DNA of 64,000 bases from the NCBI RefSeq assembly GCF_030137545.1, contig NZ_JARUVL010000002.1, forward strand, positions 302,571-366,570, read 5' to 3'. Below, one piece after another: positions 42,798 to 52,216 of the stretch. The first letter of the stretch is position 1. The number at the start of each line of letters is the position of its first letter. The stretch is from Virgibacillus sp. LDC-1. Lineage in GTDB: Bacteria > Bacillota > Bacilli > Bacillales > Amphibacillaceae. The notes below the pieces were generated by a model. It searched no databases, was not told the DNA's origin, and was given only the letters and a program-made list of their open reading frames with translations. Made by a program: the position numbers and the translations under genes.

Positions 42798-43072
42798 GAT
42801 ACTACCTCCTGTTTTCGCTCTTCTATCCACTGATCGAGTTGCTTTGCATTTCTACAATAAAGCCAGCCAACAATCCACGTCATCGGGATTTGTAGAAAGG
42901 CATAAAGCCAGCCCCATGTTATTTGAAAAACAACACTCGAACTATTCATAACATCTGGAAAGAAAGCAAGCGACAATGGAAGCATAAAATAAAAAGCAAA
43001 CAAAAAAACGAGCATAGGTAAAACAAAACGTTTCTTCTTATCGATCAGTTTTGCAACATGTTCATCAAGCAA
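42794..43072 (-). CDS. DUF485 membrane protein, partner of the second symporter
   Basis: About 92 aa with two TM segments: residues about 16-38 (RFVLPMLVFLFAFYFMLPLS) and 53-75 (WGWLYAFLQIPMTWIVGWLY). Start at one of two adjacent TTG codons after AAGGTGGG; the long ATG form has an unrelated hydrophobic N-terminus and no SD. First gene of the four-gene operon DUF485-symporter-kinase-regulator. No LytTR-like box or good cre lies upstream. Confidence 0.8.
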   Translation of the reverse strand: MLDEHVAKLIDKKKRFVLPMLVFLFAFYFMLPLSLAFFPDVMNSSSVVFQITWGWLYAFLQIPMTWIVGWLYCRNAKQLDQWIEERKQEVVS

Positions 43073-43213
43073 CAAAGCCCACCTTCTTCCAAAAGTGAAA
43101 AGGTTTCGTACCTTCTCTATTATTATCAGTATTTTCACTTTATTATGAACATAGTAACTGAACAGAGAATGCTTGTAAAGCATTTTCACACAACTCTCGT
43201 AAGCAAATGTGCA

Positions 43214-43258
43214 TAGAAAAAGCTTGCAAAGAAAGAGTGACGCTTTCTTTACAAGCTC
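43214..43258 (-). terminator. Terminator after ppaC
   Basis: AGCTTGTAAAGAAAG / CTTTCTTTGCAAGCT on the minus strand with a CGTCACT loop, followed by TTTTTC. Strong Rho-independent form. Confidence 0.9.
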
Positions 43259-43277
43259 TAGTTAGAAACAGTTATTT

Positions 43278-44207
43278 TTATGCATTAAATGCATCTGTTA
43301 AATTCGTTACAATTTGTTTTTTACGTGATACAACCCCTTTTAACAGGGCACGATTATGCTTTAATTCTACTCCGAACGCTTTTTCTACCTTTTCTTTTTT
43401 CGTTCCAAGTGCCAACACTTCTGAATTACTATTTAATATATCTGTTACAACAAATAAGAAAAGAGATAACGATTGATCCTTAATCGTTGCCGCCATTTCT
43501 TCCTCAATCTCTGCTTGCTTTGCATACACTTGATTTATATCAATAGCATTTACTTGTGCGATGACCACTTGTTCTCCATTCATTTCAAAGGTTTTCGCAT
43601 CCATTGTAAGCAGATCAGCGACGCTTTTATCATTTAAATCTGTCCCTGCCTTCAACATCTCTAAGCCATATTCCTCTACATTCACACCAGCAATGTTAGC
43701 TAATTCCTGTGCTGCTTCTTTATCTTCCTGTGTGCAGGTTGGCGATTTAAAAAGCAAGGAGTCCGAAATAATGGCTGACAATAACAGTCCTGCAGCTGTT
43801 TTCGAAACCGTTACTCCTTTTTCCTGATACATTTTATAAAGAATGGTAGCTGTACAGCCAACAGGCTCCGCACGAAAATATAATGGTTCCTTTGTTTCAA
43901 AGTTTGAAACACGGTGATGGTCAATTACTTCAGCAATTCGTACATCTTTTATATTCGCTACGCTTTGTTGAAATTCATTGTGATCAACTAAAATGACTTC
44001 CTTCACGTCATCTCCTACTTTTTCAATAAAGCGAGGTGCTTTTACACCAAAATAATCAAGTGCATACTGTGTTTCCTTATTCGGTTCGCCAAGTCTAACC
44101 GCTTCCGCATTTATACCTAATTCATTTTTCAATTCTGCATAAACTAAAGCTGAACAGATCGTATCTGTATCCGGATTTTTGTGACCAAAAATTAATGTTT
44201 TTTCCAT
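43278..44207 (-). CDS. ppaC: Manganese-dependent inorganic pyrophosphatase (class II)
   Basis: 309 aa; hydrolyses cytosolic pyrophosphate. DHH-family motifs: [20 protein letters not shown] (His9, Asp13, Asp15), [51 protein letters not shown], and the C-terminal DHHA2 part ending in the SRKKQIV substrate-binding segment. Full length. Stand-alone minus-strand gene with its own terminator. Confidence 0.97.
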   Translation of the reverse strand: MEKTLIFGHKNPDTDTICSALVYAELKNELGINAEAVRLGEPNKETQYALDYFGVKAPRFIEKVGDDVKEVILVDHNEFQQSVANIKDVRIAEVIDHHRVSNFETKEPLYFRAEPVGCTATILYKMYQEKGVTVSKTAAGLLLSAIISDSLLFKSPTCTQEDKEAAQELANIAGVNVEEYGLEMLKAGTDLNDKSVADLLTMDAKTFEMNGEQVVIAQVNAIDINQVYAKQAEIEEEMAATIKDQSLSLFLFVVTDILNSNSEVLALGTKKEKVEKAFGVELKHNRALLKGVVSRKKQIVTNLTDAFNA

Positions 44208-44422
44208 GTGTGACTCTCCTTACTATTTCAAGTCCATTATCATAACGGTTTTATTATTTCCATCTATAATAGATTACCATAAATAAAGGATATTTGAATA
44301 GCATTTACGCATGCTTTACGTTTCTGTCACATGGTAGGTTTTAGCATAGTCTAGATAGGCTAATTTTCGTTTTTGCGTTAAGGTAACTGCTCTTCAAATT
44401 ATCGATTCCCATTTATAGTTCT

Positions 44423-44767
44423 CTAGTTAAAATCCTTTATATATCGAAACACTAGATATATTCCTGTGGCAAAGAATGCAATAGAATACTTATATAAGAA
44501 GAAAATTTGCCACATATATTCTTTCGGGAAAATTATGTCGCACAAAACCAATACAAATAACATAATAAGAGCACTTATTAATTTAATGTGGTTTGTTCTT
44601 TCGTCAGCTTCTCCAATTTTTTTAAGATAAACAAATATCAGAATCAATCCGATAAAAACCAATACAAAACCACTTCCAATAAGCATATTCCAATTACCGG
44701 TTGATTCTTCCGCCCAGGTTCTTAACGGATCAAAAATTGTAATTAATATTTCTGAGCTAATTTTCAT
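44423..44767 (-). CDS. Small membrane protein paired with an XRE regulator (DUF2178-like)
   Basis: 114 aa, four TM segments: about 27-50, 62-82 ([15 protein letters not shown]), 88-100 and 102-112. The loop [14 protein letters not shown] is typical of DUF2178-type proteins. Its 5' end overlaps the regulator gene by 11 bp, and GAGGAAGTG lies 6 nt before the chosen ATG. Such XRE-plus-membrane-protein pairs are common in Firmicutes; function unknown. Confidence 0.7.
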   Translation of the reverse strand: MKISSEILITIFDPLRTWAEESTGNWNMLIGSGFVLVFIGLILIFVYLKKIGEADERTNHIKLISALIMLFVLVLCDIIFPKEYMWQIFFLYKYSIAFFATGIYLVFRYIKDFN

Positions 44768-44996
44768 TTTGATCACTTCCTCTCACATAAGTAAAAATAT
44801 CGTTCACATTTACATTAAAGAAATCTGCTATTCGAAAAGCTAAAACGAGAGAAGGTGAATAATTATTCTTCTCCATAACAAATATAGTTTGCTTAGAAAC
44901 ACCGACAGCGTCCGCCAACTCCTTTTGTGTCATCCTTTTTAAAACCCTATATTCATACACCTTATTCTCAATGCAATCCTCAAATTTTTTCTTCAA
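44757..44996 (-). CDS. XRE family HTH regulator (YozG-like), small
   Basis: About 79 aa. The HTH is [20 protein letters not shown] followed by [20 protein letters not shown]; the C-terminal [15 protein letters not shown] is typical of this small cytosolic class. TTG start with AAGGAAGG 8 nt upstream; a slightly longer form is possible. First gene of a two-gene operon with the membrane protein, and probably its regulator. Confidence 0.85.
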   Translation of the reverse strand: MKKKFEDCIENKVYEYRVLKRMTQKELADAVGVSKQTIFVMEKNNYSPSLVLAFRIADFFNVNVNDIFTYVRGSDQNEN

Positions 44997-45005
44997 GGTC
45001 AACAC

Positions 45006-45580
45006 CTTCCTTTATAAGTACATCTATACAGTAAACTATAGTGTTATAAAAGTAAAGTAAACTTATATAAAATAAAATAAAAATTTGATTAGACCCTAAA
45101 TGTTTAGAATCTAACCATTCTATAACTATGAACAAACTGGTCGGGTCGCTTACATATTTCATCACCTTTCAAATTAATAATTAGAGGGACTATAGACCTA
45201 GCTAATTATACTTTAAGCTCAGATGTTTGAGTAACACTAGCAATGTCAACCTCTTGATTAGACAACAAAAGATCCTACTGGACAATCCAAATAGTGTTAG
45301 CAATCCATCATAAGGATCCAGTCTTGATAATAGATTAAAAGAAAAAAACCTAATTCCTATCTTAAATACGGAATTAGGTTTGTGTTGTTCCTTAATGTCA
45401 CTTTTTAAATACATATCCTATTTCATAAAACAACTATGGTGATAAAAATACGTATTGACGGTTCGATATTATTTCCTCTACTTTTATTGTACGGTTATTA
45501 ATAAGTTATTTATAGACTTATATTTTAGTATTTTCGCGACTATACTATTATAGACAAATTTAAAAAAGAGGTGCACTCGT
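45006..45580. other. Gene-poor stretch upstream of arr
   Basis: No ORF on either strand has a convincing SD or family pattern. It holds the arr promoter region (TATACTATTATAG near 45541) and a minus-strand terminator at 45342-45380 without an obvious gene. It may be the remnant of a lost gene or encode a small RNA. Confidence 0.5.
45342..45380 (-). terminator. Orphan minus-strand terminator
   Basis: AACCTAATTCC / GGAATTAGGTT with a 12-nt loop and seven T residues on the minus strand. No gene ends at it. Confidence 0.6.
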
Positions 45581-45997
45581 ATGAATGATAAAAAAGATGT
45601 TTTAGATAATGGTCCTTTTTTCCATGGTACTAAAGCCGAACTAAAAATCGGAGATCTATTAGAACCGCAACACTTATCAAATTATCAAGACAAAAAAACT
45701 AACCATATATATTTTACTGCAACACTAGATGCAGCTAAATGGGGTGCTGAGTTAGCAGCCTCAAAATCTAAAGAAAGAATTTATATTGTAGAACCATTAG
45801 GTGAATTTGAAAATGATCCGAATGTAACCGACAAAAGATTTCCAGGAAATCCAACACGTTCTTATAGGTCTAAATCGCCTTTGAAAATAGTAGCAGAGTT
45901 AGGTTATTGGGAAAGACATTCTGATGCAGAGATAAACAATATGCTGAAGTCTTTAACAAAGCTACGTGAACAAGGAAATGCAGTAATATACGATTAG
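45581..45997 (+). CDS. arr: Rifampin ADP-ribosyltransferase Arr
   Basis: 138 aa; transfers ADP-ribose from NAD+ to the C23 hydroxyl of rifamycins in the cytosol. The family pattern is complete: GPFFHGTKAELKIGDLLEP, HIYFTATLDAAKWGAELAA, RIYIVEPLGEFENDPNVTDK, RFPGNPTRSYRS, and the C-terminal GNAVIYD. By alignment the active-site triad is His15, Tyr44 and Asp84. AAGAGGTG lies 9-10 nt before ATG. The gene is single, with no mobile element next to it, so it looks like an intrinsic chromosomal copy. Confidence 0.95.
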   Translation: MNDKKDVLDNGPFFHGTKAELKIGDLLEPQHLSNYQDKKTNHIYFTATLDAAKWGAELAASKSKERIYIVEPLGEFENDPNVTDKRFPGNPTRSYRSKSPLKIVAELGYWERHSDAEINNMLKSLTKLREQGNAVIYD

Positions 45998-46252
45998 TCT
46001 AAATGTGTAAGGTGAATTTGAATGTTGCTTATAACCACTGAACTTTTGGACTTTTATATAGAACTAAGTTCATTATTCATATGCTTTGGTACCAACCACC
46101 GCTACGTGCTCCTCAAAATCATAACGTAACCTCTCCCTTATAGCGATATTACAGACTACTCCTAATTACGAAAAAGTAGACCGATTGAAGGAATTCATTG
46201 TAAATTATTAGTGGGGCGGCCCATGGTTGTATGGATCATTTTCAACTCTATT

Positions 46253-47518
46253 CTACAAATCGGTTAAAAAAATGACATTACCATTACTTGCATTCACCCC
46301 GTATTGACAATCTAATTTACCGCACAAAAGATATTGTTTTTGTTCAAAGTCATACACATAATAAGGCTTTAACTCATATAAATTTTTCAATTTTTTATAT
46401 GCCTCTCCCTTATTAATCGTTGAATTATCTGGTGCTTGAAATTGGTCAAAGATCTCCAACATCGGTTTATTATCCATATAATTTACTGCTTGTAAGCTGC
46501 TGCCATCAATGATAACCCTAAGTTTTCTTTGAAAGATGCGGTTGTCCTGTTTATTTGTTCCTAAGGATGCGTGAATATAGCCTTTATCACGATGTAGCGT
46601 TTTAAGGTTCCAAACGCCTGAGTCATTCGGATATTCTTGACGTAAAAAGTCTTTGACTGCTAAGACAGACGCTTCTTGCTCTTTCTTAGTAATCGGACAA
46701 GAATCAGGACTTGGCTGAGATGAAAAGGCTTGATCAGCTGTTATCCCCTCACATCTGATTTCTTTTCTAATAAATGAAATTTTCATTGGTGTATCCCAAG
46801 AAATGGTTTTATCGATGTTTATATAGGATCTTACATTAGCAATAAAATCAAACGGAATCATCGTCATTTGCTTATTTAAAATATAAACCTCTTCAACTCC
46901 ATATACAGGGATTAATCTTTTTTGATCATGCGAAGGAAATTCAATCAACTTCAATTGTTCCTTTGCTAAATGTTCTACCTTATCAAAAGAGAGTGTATAT
47001 GTTTCTTCTTTTATCATCTCCTTGGAAGGGAATTGGCCATGAACAGCAAAAAAAGTCAGCTTTCCTTCTTCATCAATTTTTATTTCTACAGAGCCAGACG
47101 GGGAAACATCAACTCCATTAATTACTTCTTTAAATAGAAGTCTCCCATCATCTTCTTTTTGAAGTTGCAATTGTCTTCCATAAGTTAAGCCAGTTTCCTG
47201 TTCCACCCATTTTATGATGTCGTTTATATGAAGACCTGCAAAGCTAATCCCGTTTTTTGCATATGTCTTTTCCATTACAAAAATAGCGCTGACAAACTTA
47301 TGAGAATGAACATTGACTTCAATAACTGCTGTTCCTTCTGGGTTGGAATCATCCTCTGGTTCCTCCACATGGTTAGGAAACCATTCCATCGATAATGTAT
47401 ACACGGTTTCATTAAAGATATTTACATAACGATCAAGTCCATGTCTTTTTAAATAGTAGTTATCTAAGCCAAATTTTATTTTTGTAGCATCAATTAATCT
47501 TTTTATTCTACTATCCAT
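46253..47518 (-). CDS. Unknown protein, 421 aa, YcdB/YcdC-like repeats
   Basis: Soluble, no signal peptide. Two similar halves are suggested: each has helix-rich segments (KLIDATKIKFGLDNYY; KKEQEASVLAVKDFLRQEY) followed by strands of PepSY-like type (FFAVHGQFPS, TYTLSFDKVEHLAKEQL, GVEEVYIL; LRVIIDGSSLQAVNYMDN). A YcdB/YcdC-type repeat protein is my best guess. ATG 47518 has GGAGAGGG 9 nt upstream. No partner gene adjoins it, and the function is unknown. Confidence 0.6.
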   Translation of the reverse strand: MDSRIKRLIDATKIKFGLDNYYLKRHGLDRYVNIFNETVYTLSMEWFPNHVEEPEDDSNPEGTAVIEVNVHSHKFVSAIFVMEKTYAKNGISFAGLHINDIIKWVEQETGLTYGRQLQLQKEDDGRLLFKEVINGVDVSPSGSVEIKIDEEGKLTFFAVHGQFPSKEMIKEETYTLSFDKVEHLAKEQLKLIEFPSHDQKRLIPVYGVEEVYILNKQMTMIPFDFIANVRSYINIDKTISWDTPMKISFIRKEIRCEGITADQAFSSQPSPDSCPITKKEQEASVLAVKDFLRQEYPNDSGVWNLKTLHRDKGYIHASLGTNKQDNRIFQRKLRVIIDGSSLQAVNYMDNKPMLEIFDQFQAPDNSTINKGEAYKKLKNLYELKPYYVYDFEQKQYLLCGKLDCQYGVNASNGNVIFLTDL

Positions 47519-47827
47519 CTTTCTATTCCCTCTCCTCTTATGACGAATACTTGCGCCAGTTTTGCTTATAAGTATTATCATTTCATCAATTCGGTCGCTA
47601 TATTTTATCGTTGCCGATAGAGAAATTCGTTAGATCATAAGATTACGCCAGATCCCTATTTGTATATATAACCTTCATTCCTGTTCTTCTCTATTTTTTG
47701 ACTAACACTTTCATACGTGGATTGACTTATAATTGTGTGTTGTATAGCTTGCTACAGCCGTTTTAATATTCATATACTCTAATACAGTCAAATTGTGCTC
47801 AATTGATGAACAATCACATTGTCTTCT
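47519..47827. other. Intergenic stretch without a recognisable gene
   Basis: No ORF with SD or family pattern. It contains promoter-like A/T-rich boxes, but none I can assign. Confidence 0.5.
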
Positions 47828-49117
47828 TCATCTTTCAATCACATCATCCGGGTCAATCAAATTTGCAAATGACCACGTCTTGCCATTGTCCACCGAGATA
47901 AATTTAGCCAGGACATTTCCTCCTTGAAAATCTCCGTTTGGCCCCTGATTCACAAGCAGTATACCTTGGGACCCGTCAAATGTTGGAATTTCCGCTACTG
48001 TGAAAACCCCCTTGTACTCTGCCGGAATGGGTACATCCACCTGTGTCCAAGTTTCTCCGGCATCATCAGTTCGATATAAGTCTGGCACTTCCGGTTGGGA
48101 ATTTCTAGAAATCGATCCGAATGACACGTATCCTAGTTTCTCATCGATAAATCCGCCACTCGTCACTTTTCGTTCTGTTGGTACACTTCCTACCTGACGC
48201 CAAGTTGAACCAGAATCAATTGTTTTGAAAATCATGTTGCCCTCCCAGCTCATTGTGCGATCTCCTGTTAAGATCAAAAAGCCATTGCTCTTGGATACAA
48301 AATCAAGGAGCCGCATCCGTATTGCTTGGAATGGCGTAGGAACTGATGATGTATTCCATGTTTCACCCTGATCCGTTGATTGGAGCACCTCTATATGCTG
48401 AAGTCCGCCAACAATAAAAGCTGTCCGTTCCGGTTTAATTATATAGCTTTCTTCCATTAATTCATGTTTTGGTCCATTATATTCGCCTTCAAATAATTTA
48501 TTGATTTCTACTGGAACGCCCTTCCAATTTTCGCCGTTATCATATGTAACTTCGAGTGTGTTTTTCTCTATTCGATAACGATTGTTCTCATCAGGAACAT
48601 CGATTCCCGCTTCTTTTTGATAGGTATTTTCAACAGGTGGTAAATCGCCAACAGAATTCGATATGTCATCAATCCTAAGGAGTGTATATTTGTTTTGACT
48701 CGTCTTTTTAATCCGGAATGTCCATTGGATATTTTTCACCGTTCCGTCATTCTGTACTTCACCCCAGTTGTGGTGGGTTGACCAGTTTCCCTTATCTAGC
48801 TTTGCCCAGAATGTTACCTCAACAGCAAACTCTGCTTCATCACCAGCCAATAATTGAAATTTATTGTAACGTACATCCATCAGTCGCTTCCAAGGGCTTA
48901 CGTCTTCCCCCGTGTACTGATTCATATAATCAAACCAAAATCGATAAGCTATATCTTCCGGTTCACGACTGTCTTCTGCATCTACAGTAATAGTCATTGG
49001 CAGTGGTTTGTTCAAGTCTTCGTTGTAAAAAAAATAATAATATATGAAAGCAACTGCCGCCCCAAAAAAAATGAGCAAGACACTGGTTATAACGATTCTT
49101 TTTTTAGTTGAGATCAT
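47828..49117 (-). CDS. Membrane-anchored BNR/Asp-box (sialidase-like) repeat protein
   Basis: 429 aa. N-terminal TM anchor (about residues 7-28), then an extracellular domain. Asp boxes of the form S/T-x-D-x-G-x-T-W recur: TYDNGENW, STDQGETWN, TIDSGSTWR, TDDAGETWT and SVDNGKTWS. This is a five-bladed or six-bladed beta-propeller pattern. The first 150 residues hold a separate domain (FAVEVTFWAKLDKGNW). Sialidase activity is unlikely, as the arginine triad is not evident. AAAGGAGA lies 6-7 nt before ATG. Role unknown, outside the membrane. Confidence 0.7.
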   Translation of the reverse strand: MISTKKRIVITSVLLIFFGAAVAFIYYYFFYNEDLNKPLPMTITVDAEDSREPEDIAYRFWFDYMNQYTGEDVSPWKRLMDVRYNKFQLLAGDEAEFAVEVTFWAKLDKGNWSTHHNWGEVQNDGTVKNIQWTFRIKKTSQNKYTLLRIDDISNSVGDLPPVENTYQKEAGIDVPDENNRYRIEKNTLEVTYDNGENWKGVPVEINKLFEGEYNGPKHELMEESYIIKPERTAFIVGGLQHIEVLQSTDQGETWNTSSVPTPFQAIRMRLLDFVSKSNGFLILTGDRTMSWEGNMIFKTIDSGSTWRQVGSVPTERKVTSGGFIDEKLGYVSFGSISRNSQPEVPDLYRTDDAGETWTQVDVPIPAEYKGVFTVAEIPTFDGSQGILLVNQGPNGDFQGGNVLAKFISVDNGKTWSFANLIDPDDVIER

Positions 49118-49237
49118 CCAATTCTCCTTTAACCACAATTTACAAGAGTGAAATTGTCTTTTTCCTTCGTAAAAGCACCCCAAAACCTCTTAATACCAAT
49201 TATTTCAAATTAATCGATTGAACTCAATCTTTTTCCA

Positions 49238-49270
49238 CAAAAAAGGCGCTTCCTTTTACGGTAAGCGTCC
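49238..49270 (-). terminator. Terminator upstream of the propeller gene
   Basis: CGCTT / AAGCG stem with extra G-rich pairs and TTTTTTG on the minus strand. It probably ends the transcript of the gene at 49347. Confidence 0.6.
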
Positions 49271-49346
49271 ATTTCTAGAAATTATAAAACGAATAACCAA
49301 ACTTTTACCTTTTTGTTAGGATCTATTTATTTAAAAGAAAAATATA

Positions 49347-49886
49347 TTATCCTTTAGCTTTTTTCGGCCATATAAAATTACTAACAGCTACTAGAAAATC
49401 GATTCCAAGTATGAGTGTCCATAACTTTAGGAAGCCATCAAGCACTTCAGTTCGAGAAGGATCATTGATGAAATAGATTAGACCAAATAATATTCCAGCA
49501 CCTATTAAATATGCGATTACATGCTGTCCCCAGCTTTTCAAATAATCTTTCGCATAATCCATTCCATATCTTTTAACTGGTTTGGATCCCTGTTTCATTA
49601 CATAATACTGAAATCGTATATCCGCCCATGCAATCATACTTTTACCAAACGCGATGGATACTCCAATATAAACCGCAGCAATGGCATGCACTTTCGTTGC
49701 GGTGGCACCCCGATATAAATCAATACTCGTAGCAATCAGTAAAATAAGGTCAATAACTGGTGTTAAAGCCAAAAAGAATAGACCAAGGCGTTTAAATTTT
49801 AAAATATAACGTGTAATGAGGCCTAATAAAATTAAAATCCAAAATCCAATTTCACTTAAAACAATCAGCCATGCAATAAAATTCAC
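49347..49886 (-). CDS. Integral membrane protein, 179 aa, YmcC-like
   Basis: Six TM segments: about 3-23, 30-55, 65-85, 118-138 and two more near 148-172. The loop MKQGSKPVKRYGMDYAKDYL is positively charged and cytoplasmic. I think it is like Bacillus YmcC, a membrane protein of unknown function, but am not sure. Single minus-strand gene downstream of the CPBP protease. Confidence 0.6.
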   Translation of the reverse strand: MNFIAWLIVLSEIGFWILILLGLITRYILKFKRLGLFFLALTPVIDLILLIATSIDLYRGATATKVHAIAAVYIGVSIAFGKSMIAWADIRFQYYVMKQGSKPVKRYGMDYAKDYLKSWGQHVIAYLIGAGILFGLIYFINDPSRTEVLDGFLKLWTLILGIDFLVAVSNFIWPKKAKG

Positions 49887-49964
49887 ATCTACACTTCCTT
49901 ATCTTTTTTTATCTAATGCTCGTATGTACAAATCTCTCATTGTATTTGTTTTAACTACCCATAG

Positions 49965-50669
49965 CTATGCTAAAACAGTCATTAAAACCATAATTCCATT
50001 AGTTAAACCGTGAATAATAACTGCGGGCCAGATCGAGTTGGTTCGTTCATACGCCAAAGCAAAGATAATTCCACTAAAGAAATTTACTGGCATTGTATTA
50101 TATGTTGGTATATGAGCAGTTGTAAAGATTATGGAGCTGAATAAAATGGCTCCATTAAAACCTATGCGTGTACGTAGCCAACGATATAAAAAACCGCGAT
50201 AAAAAATTTCTTCGTATATTGGTGAAACGACTGCCGCAGAGATAAAGGCAATTAGAAACGAAAAGAAAGTTACATTTTGCTGAATTGCTTCTGTTTTGCT
50301 ATTTTCCCATCCATACTCTATAAGACTTGTAAGAACTACAATTAATAGAGCACCCACCATTAAAATAACAGAAAATAGAATAATGATGTTCCAGTCCTTC
50401 GCAGCGAACGGTTTGACCCCTACTTCACTCCATGAGAGTTTTTTTGGACGGAGGGCAATAAAATAAATGCCGAATACTAGAATTACTGCTATTGTTAACC
50501 CCATTAATGTTCCGGAATATAGCTGATTATCAAACCATGCTAAATAAATTGGCTGAATGATGTATTTAATACAACCAATTACAACTACAAATTCAAGCAA
50601 CATTAAAAATATGAATTCTTTTACACTCCAACAGTCTTGTTCTTTCCAGTTCATTTGATTTTTTCCCAT
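49965..50669 (-). CDS. CPBP family intramembrane metalloprotease (Abi/CAAX-like)
   Basis: 234 aa with seven or eight TM segments. Active-site motif EEIFYRGFLYRWLR (Glu-Glu-x3-Arg), then SSIIFTTAHIPTY with the metal-binding His, and NGIMVLMT at the end. In Gram-positive bacteria these enzymes act in prenyl-protein processing or bacteriocin self-immunity. ATG 50669 has GAGGGGG 5 nt upstream. It is divergent from a MerR regulator whose operator lies in its promoter. Confidence 0.9.
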   Translation of the reverse strand: MGKNQMNWKEQDCWSVKEFIFLMLLEFVVVIGCIKYIIQPIYLAWFDNQLYSGTLMGLTIAVILVFGIYFIALRPKKLSWSEVGVKPFAAKDWNIIILFSVILMVGALLIVVLTSLIEYGWENSKTEAIQQNVTFFSFLIAFISAAVVSPIYEEIFYRGFLYRWLRTRIGFNGAILFSSIIFTTAHIPTYNTMPVNFFSGIIFALAYERTNSIWPAVIIHGLTNGIMVLMTVLA

Positions 50670-50701
50670 TCGTTCCCCCTCTTTCAATATGATATAATCT
50701 A

Positions 50702-50732
50702 ACTATAATAGGTTACGCTGCGTAACCTTCAA
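50702..50732 (-). promoter_or_regulatory. MerR-type promoter/operator of the CPBP protease gene
   Basis: On the minus strand TTGAAG (50727-50732), a 19-bp spacer and TATAGT (50702-50707). The spacer carries the perfect dyad GGTTACG-N3-CGTAACC. A 19-bp spacer with a central dyad is the hallmark of MerR-activated promoters. Confidence 0.75.
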
Positions 50733-50759
50733 GTTTTTTTCGAGGAGGAAGAGAAAGTA

Positions 50760-51488
50760 ATGAAACGATGGACCACTGGAGAGTTATCGAAACAGCGAAA
50801 TATATCCGTACGCACACTCCGTTATTATGATCAGATTAATCTCCTTACACCAAGCTTTAAGGAGGCTAACGGAAAGCGGTATTACTCAGAGAATGACTTA
50901 TTTCAATTAGAAAAAATTTTGATTCTGAAATCTCTTTCGCTTCCATTAGAGGATATTCGCGGAATGTTGGATAAGCTGTCCTATAAGCAAATCCTAACTT
51001 CCCACTACAATTACCTACAAGAACAACTCGCGGAAATAAAAACAAGTATTTCTAACACTACTTCACTCATCAACATGATAGATTTAGAGGAATCCTTGCG
51101 TTGGGAAGATGTCTCCAAGCTGGTTCAAAACGCACAAAAAAACGCAAAAAAATGGCTTGACTATTTTCAAGAAAATGAACAAGCCATCCTACAAGAGACC
51201 CTTCCCAATCTCAGTAACAATAATGAAACAACACATCAATATATTTTACTATTGCAGCGTATTGAGTGGTGTATAAAGCAAGGAATGAAGCCAGAATCAG
51301 AGGAAGGCGTTCAAATCGCATCTAAATTAATTGCGTTATCAAATAATACGTTTCACGGAAATAGAGAGCTAGAAGAGAAATTCTGGGAGGTTAGAAAGCT
51401 GCCTGTTGAGGAAACTGGGCTATATCCGATTTCAGAAGATGTGCTAGAATTTGTAGAACGTTGTATTGCTTACACATCAAAGGGGTAA
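50760..51488 (+). CDS. MerR family transcriptional regulator
   Basis: 242 aa. The N-terminal MerR HTH is WTTGELSKQRNISVRTLRYY, then DQINLLTPSF and the wing NGKRYYSENDLFQLEKI. A dimerisation coiled coil follows at about 75-120. The C-terminal half (about 120-242) resembles a TipAS-like effector-binding helical domain. SD GAGGAGG before ATG. It is divergent from the CPBP protease and probably activates it through the dyad at 50710-50728. Confidence 0.9.
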   Translation: MKRWTTGELSKQRNISVRTLRYYDQINLLTPSFKEANGKRYYSENDLFQLEKILILKSLSLPLEDIRGMLDKLSYKQILTSHYNYLQEQLAEIKTSISNTTSLINMIDLEESLRWEDVSKLVQNAQKNAKKWLDYFQENEQAILQETLPNLSNNNETTHQYILLLQRIEWCIKQGMKPESEEGVQIASKLIALSNNTFHGNRELEEKFWEVRKLPVEETGLYPISEDVLEFVERCIAYTSKG

Positions 51489-51527
51489 CGTCTCGTTCGA
51501 TAATGCCCCTATCCACTCACAATATGA

Positions 51528-51953
51528 CTAGTTTGCTTTGTTTTTTTTCAGCTTTCTATAGCCCCAAAAAACATACCCACTCAAACATAACTGAATCACA
51601 CTAAATCCTAAAAACGGATACGTTACGATATAGTCTTCATCTAAAATACAGATTTGAAATATCAAGCTACTGAAGAAAATGGCTCCCATAATAGCAGATA
51701 CATACCAGACACTGTTATGCCTTGATGTAAAGCTAAACACCGCAGCGATAATATTACCTAGTCCAAATATGATAATCGCAAGAATTCCTGGCATAACCCA
51801 ACTATCAAACGGAAGCTTTTCCGCCCAATTTTTAGGGTATGGTTCGGCAAATATCCCGCTACTTAACTGCACCATTTGAATTCCAAACCAAATGGCACCT
51901 GTCGCCAAAAACAAATCGTAAATAGCAAGCACCTTTGGTCTTTTTTGCTTCAT
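51528..51953 (-). CDS. Four-TM membrane protein, 141 aa, unknown
   Basis: TM segments at about 10-30, 50-72 (MPGILAIIIFGLGNIIAAVF), 85-104 and 110-128, with a basic C-terminus (KLKKNKAN). An extracytoplasmic loop between TM1 and TM2 holds AEPYPKNWAEKLPFDSW. No family recognised. It is convergent with the MerR gene. Confidence 0.6.
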   Translation of the reverse strand: MKQKRPKVLAIYDLFLATGAIWFGIQMVQLSSGIFAEPYPKNWAEKLPFDSWVMPGILAIIIFGLGNIIAAVFSFTSRHNSVWYVSAIMGAIFFSSLIFQICILDEDYIVTYPFLGFSVIQLCLSGYVFWGYRKLKKNKAN

Positions 51954-52216
51954 GTTATTGATTTCCCCCTTTTAAACTTAAATTTTATTATAACTTATCT
52001 CATAAATAAAATATATATTCAGAAAACATTTCGAAATAACTTTGAATCACACCATCCCAAATAGTGCACATGCCTTAGCCATTTCTCATAGCACGGACCA
52101 TTACAACATGCTATAATCAACATAAACTGACCATAAACGCTTTCCTCAACTACGTTTGTGCATGAATAGTAGAAATGGTTGGTGCGATCAAACTATACGA
52201 CAAAGGATTATTACAT

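Noticed and set aside
43155..43190. cre-like TGTAAAGCATTTTCA upstream of the second DUF485 gene
   Set aside because: The essential central CG is GC and the 3' half is off consensus.
45202..45414. Minus-strand 70-aa ORF over the orphan terminator
   Set aside because: It reads through a strong terminator, has a poor SD and no family pattern.
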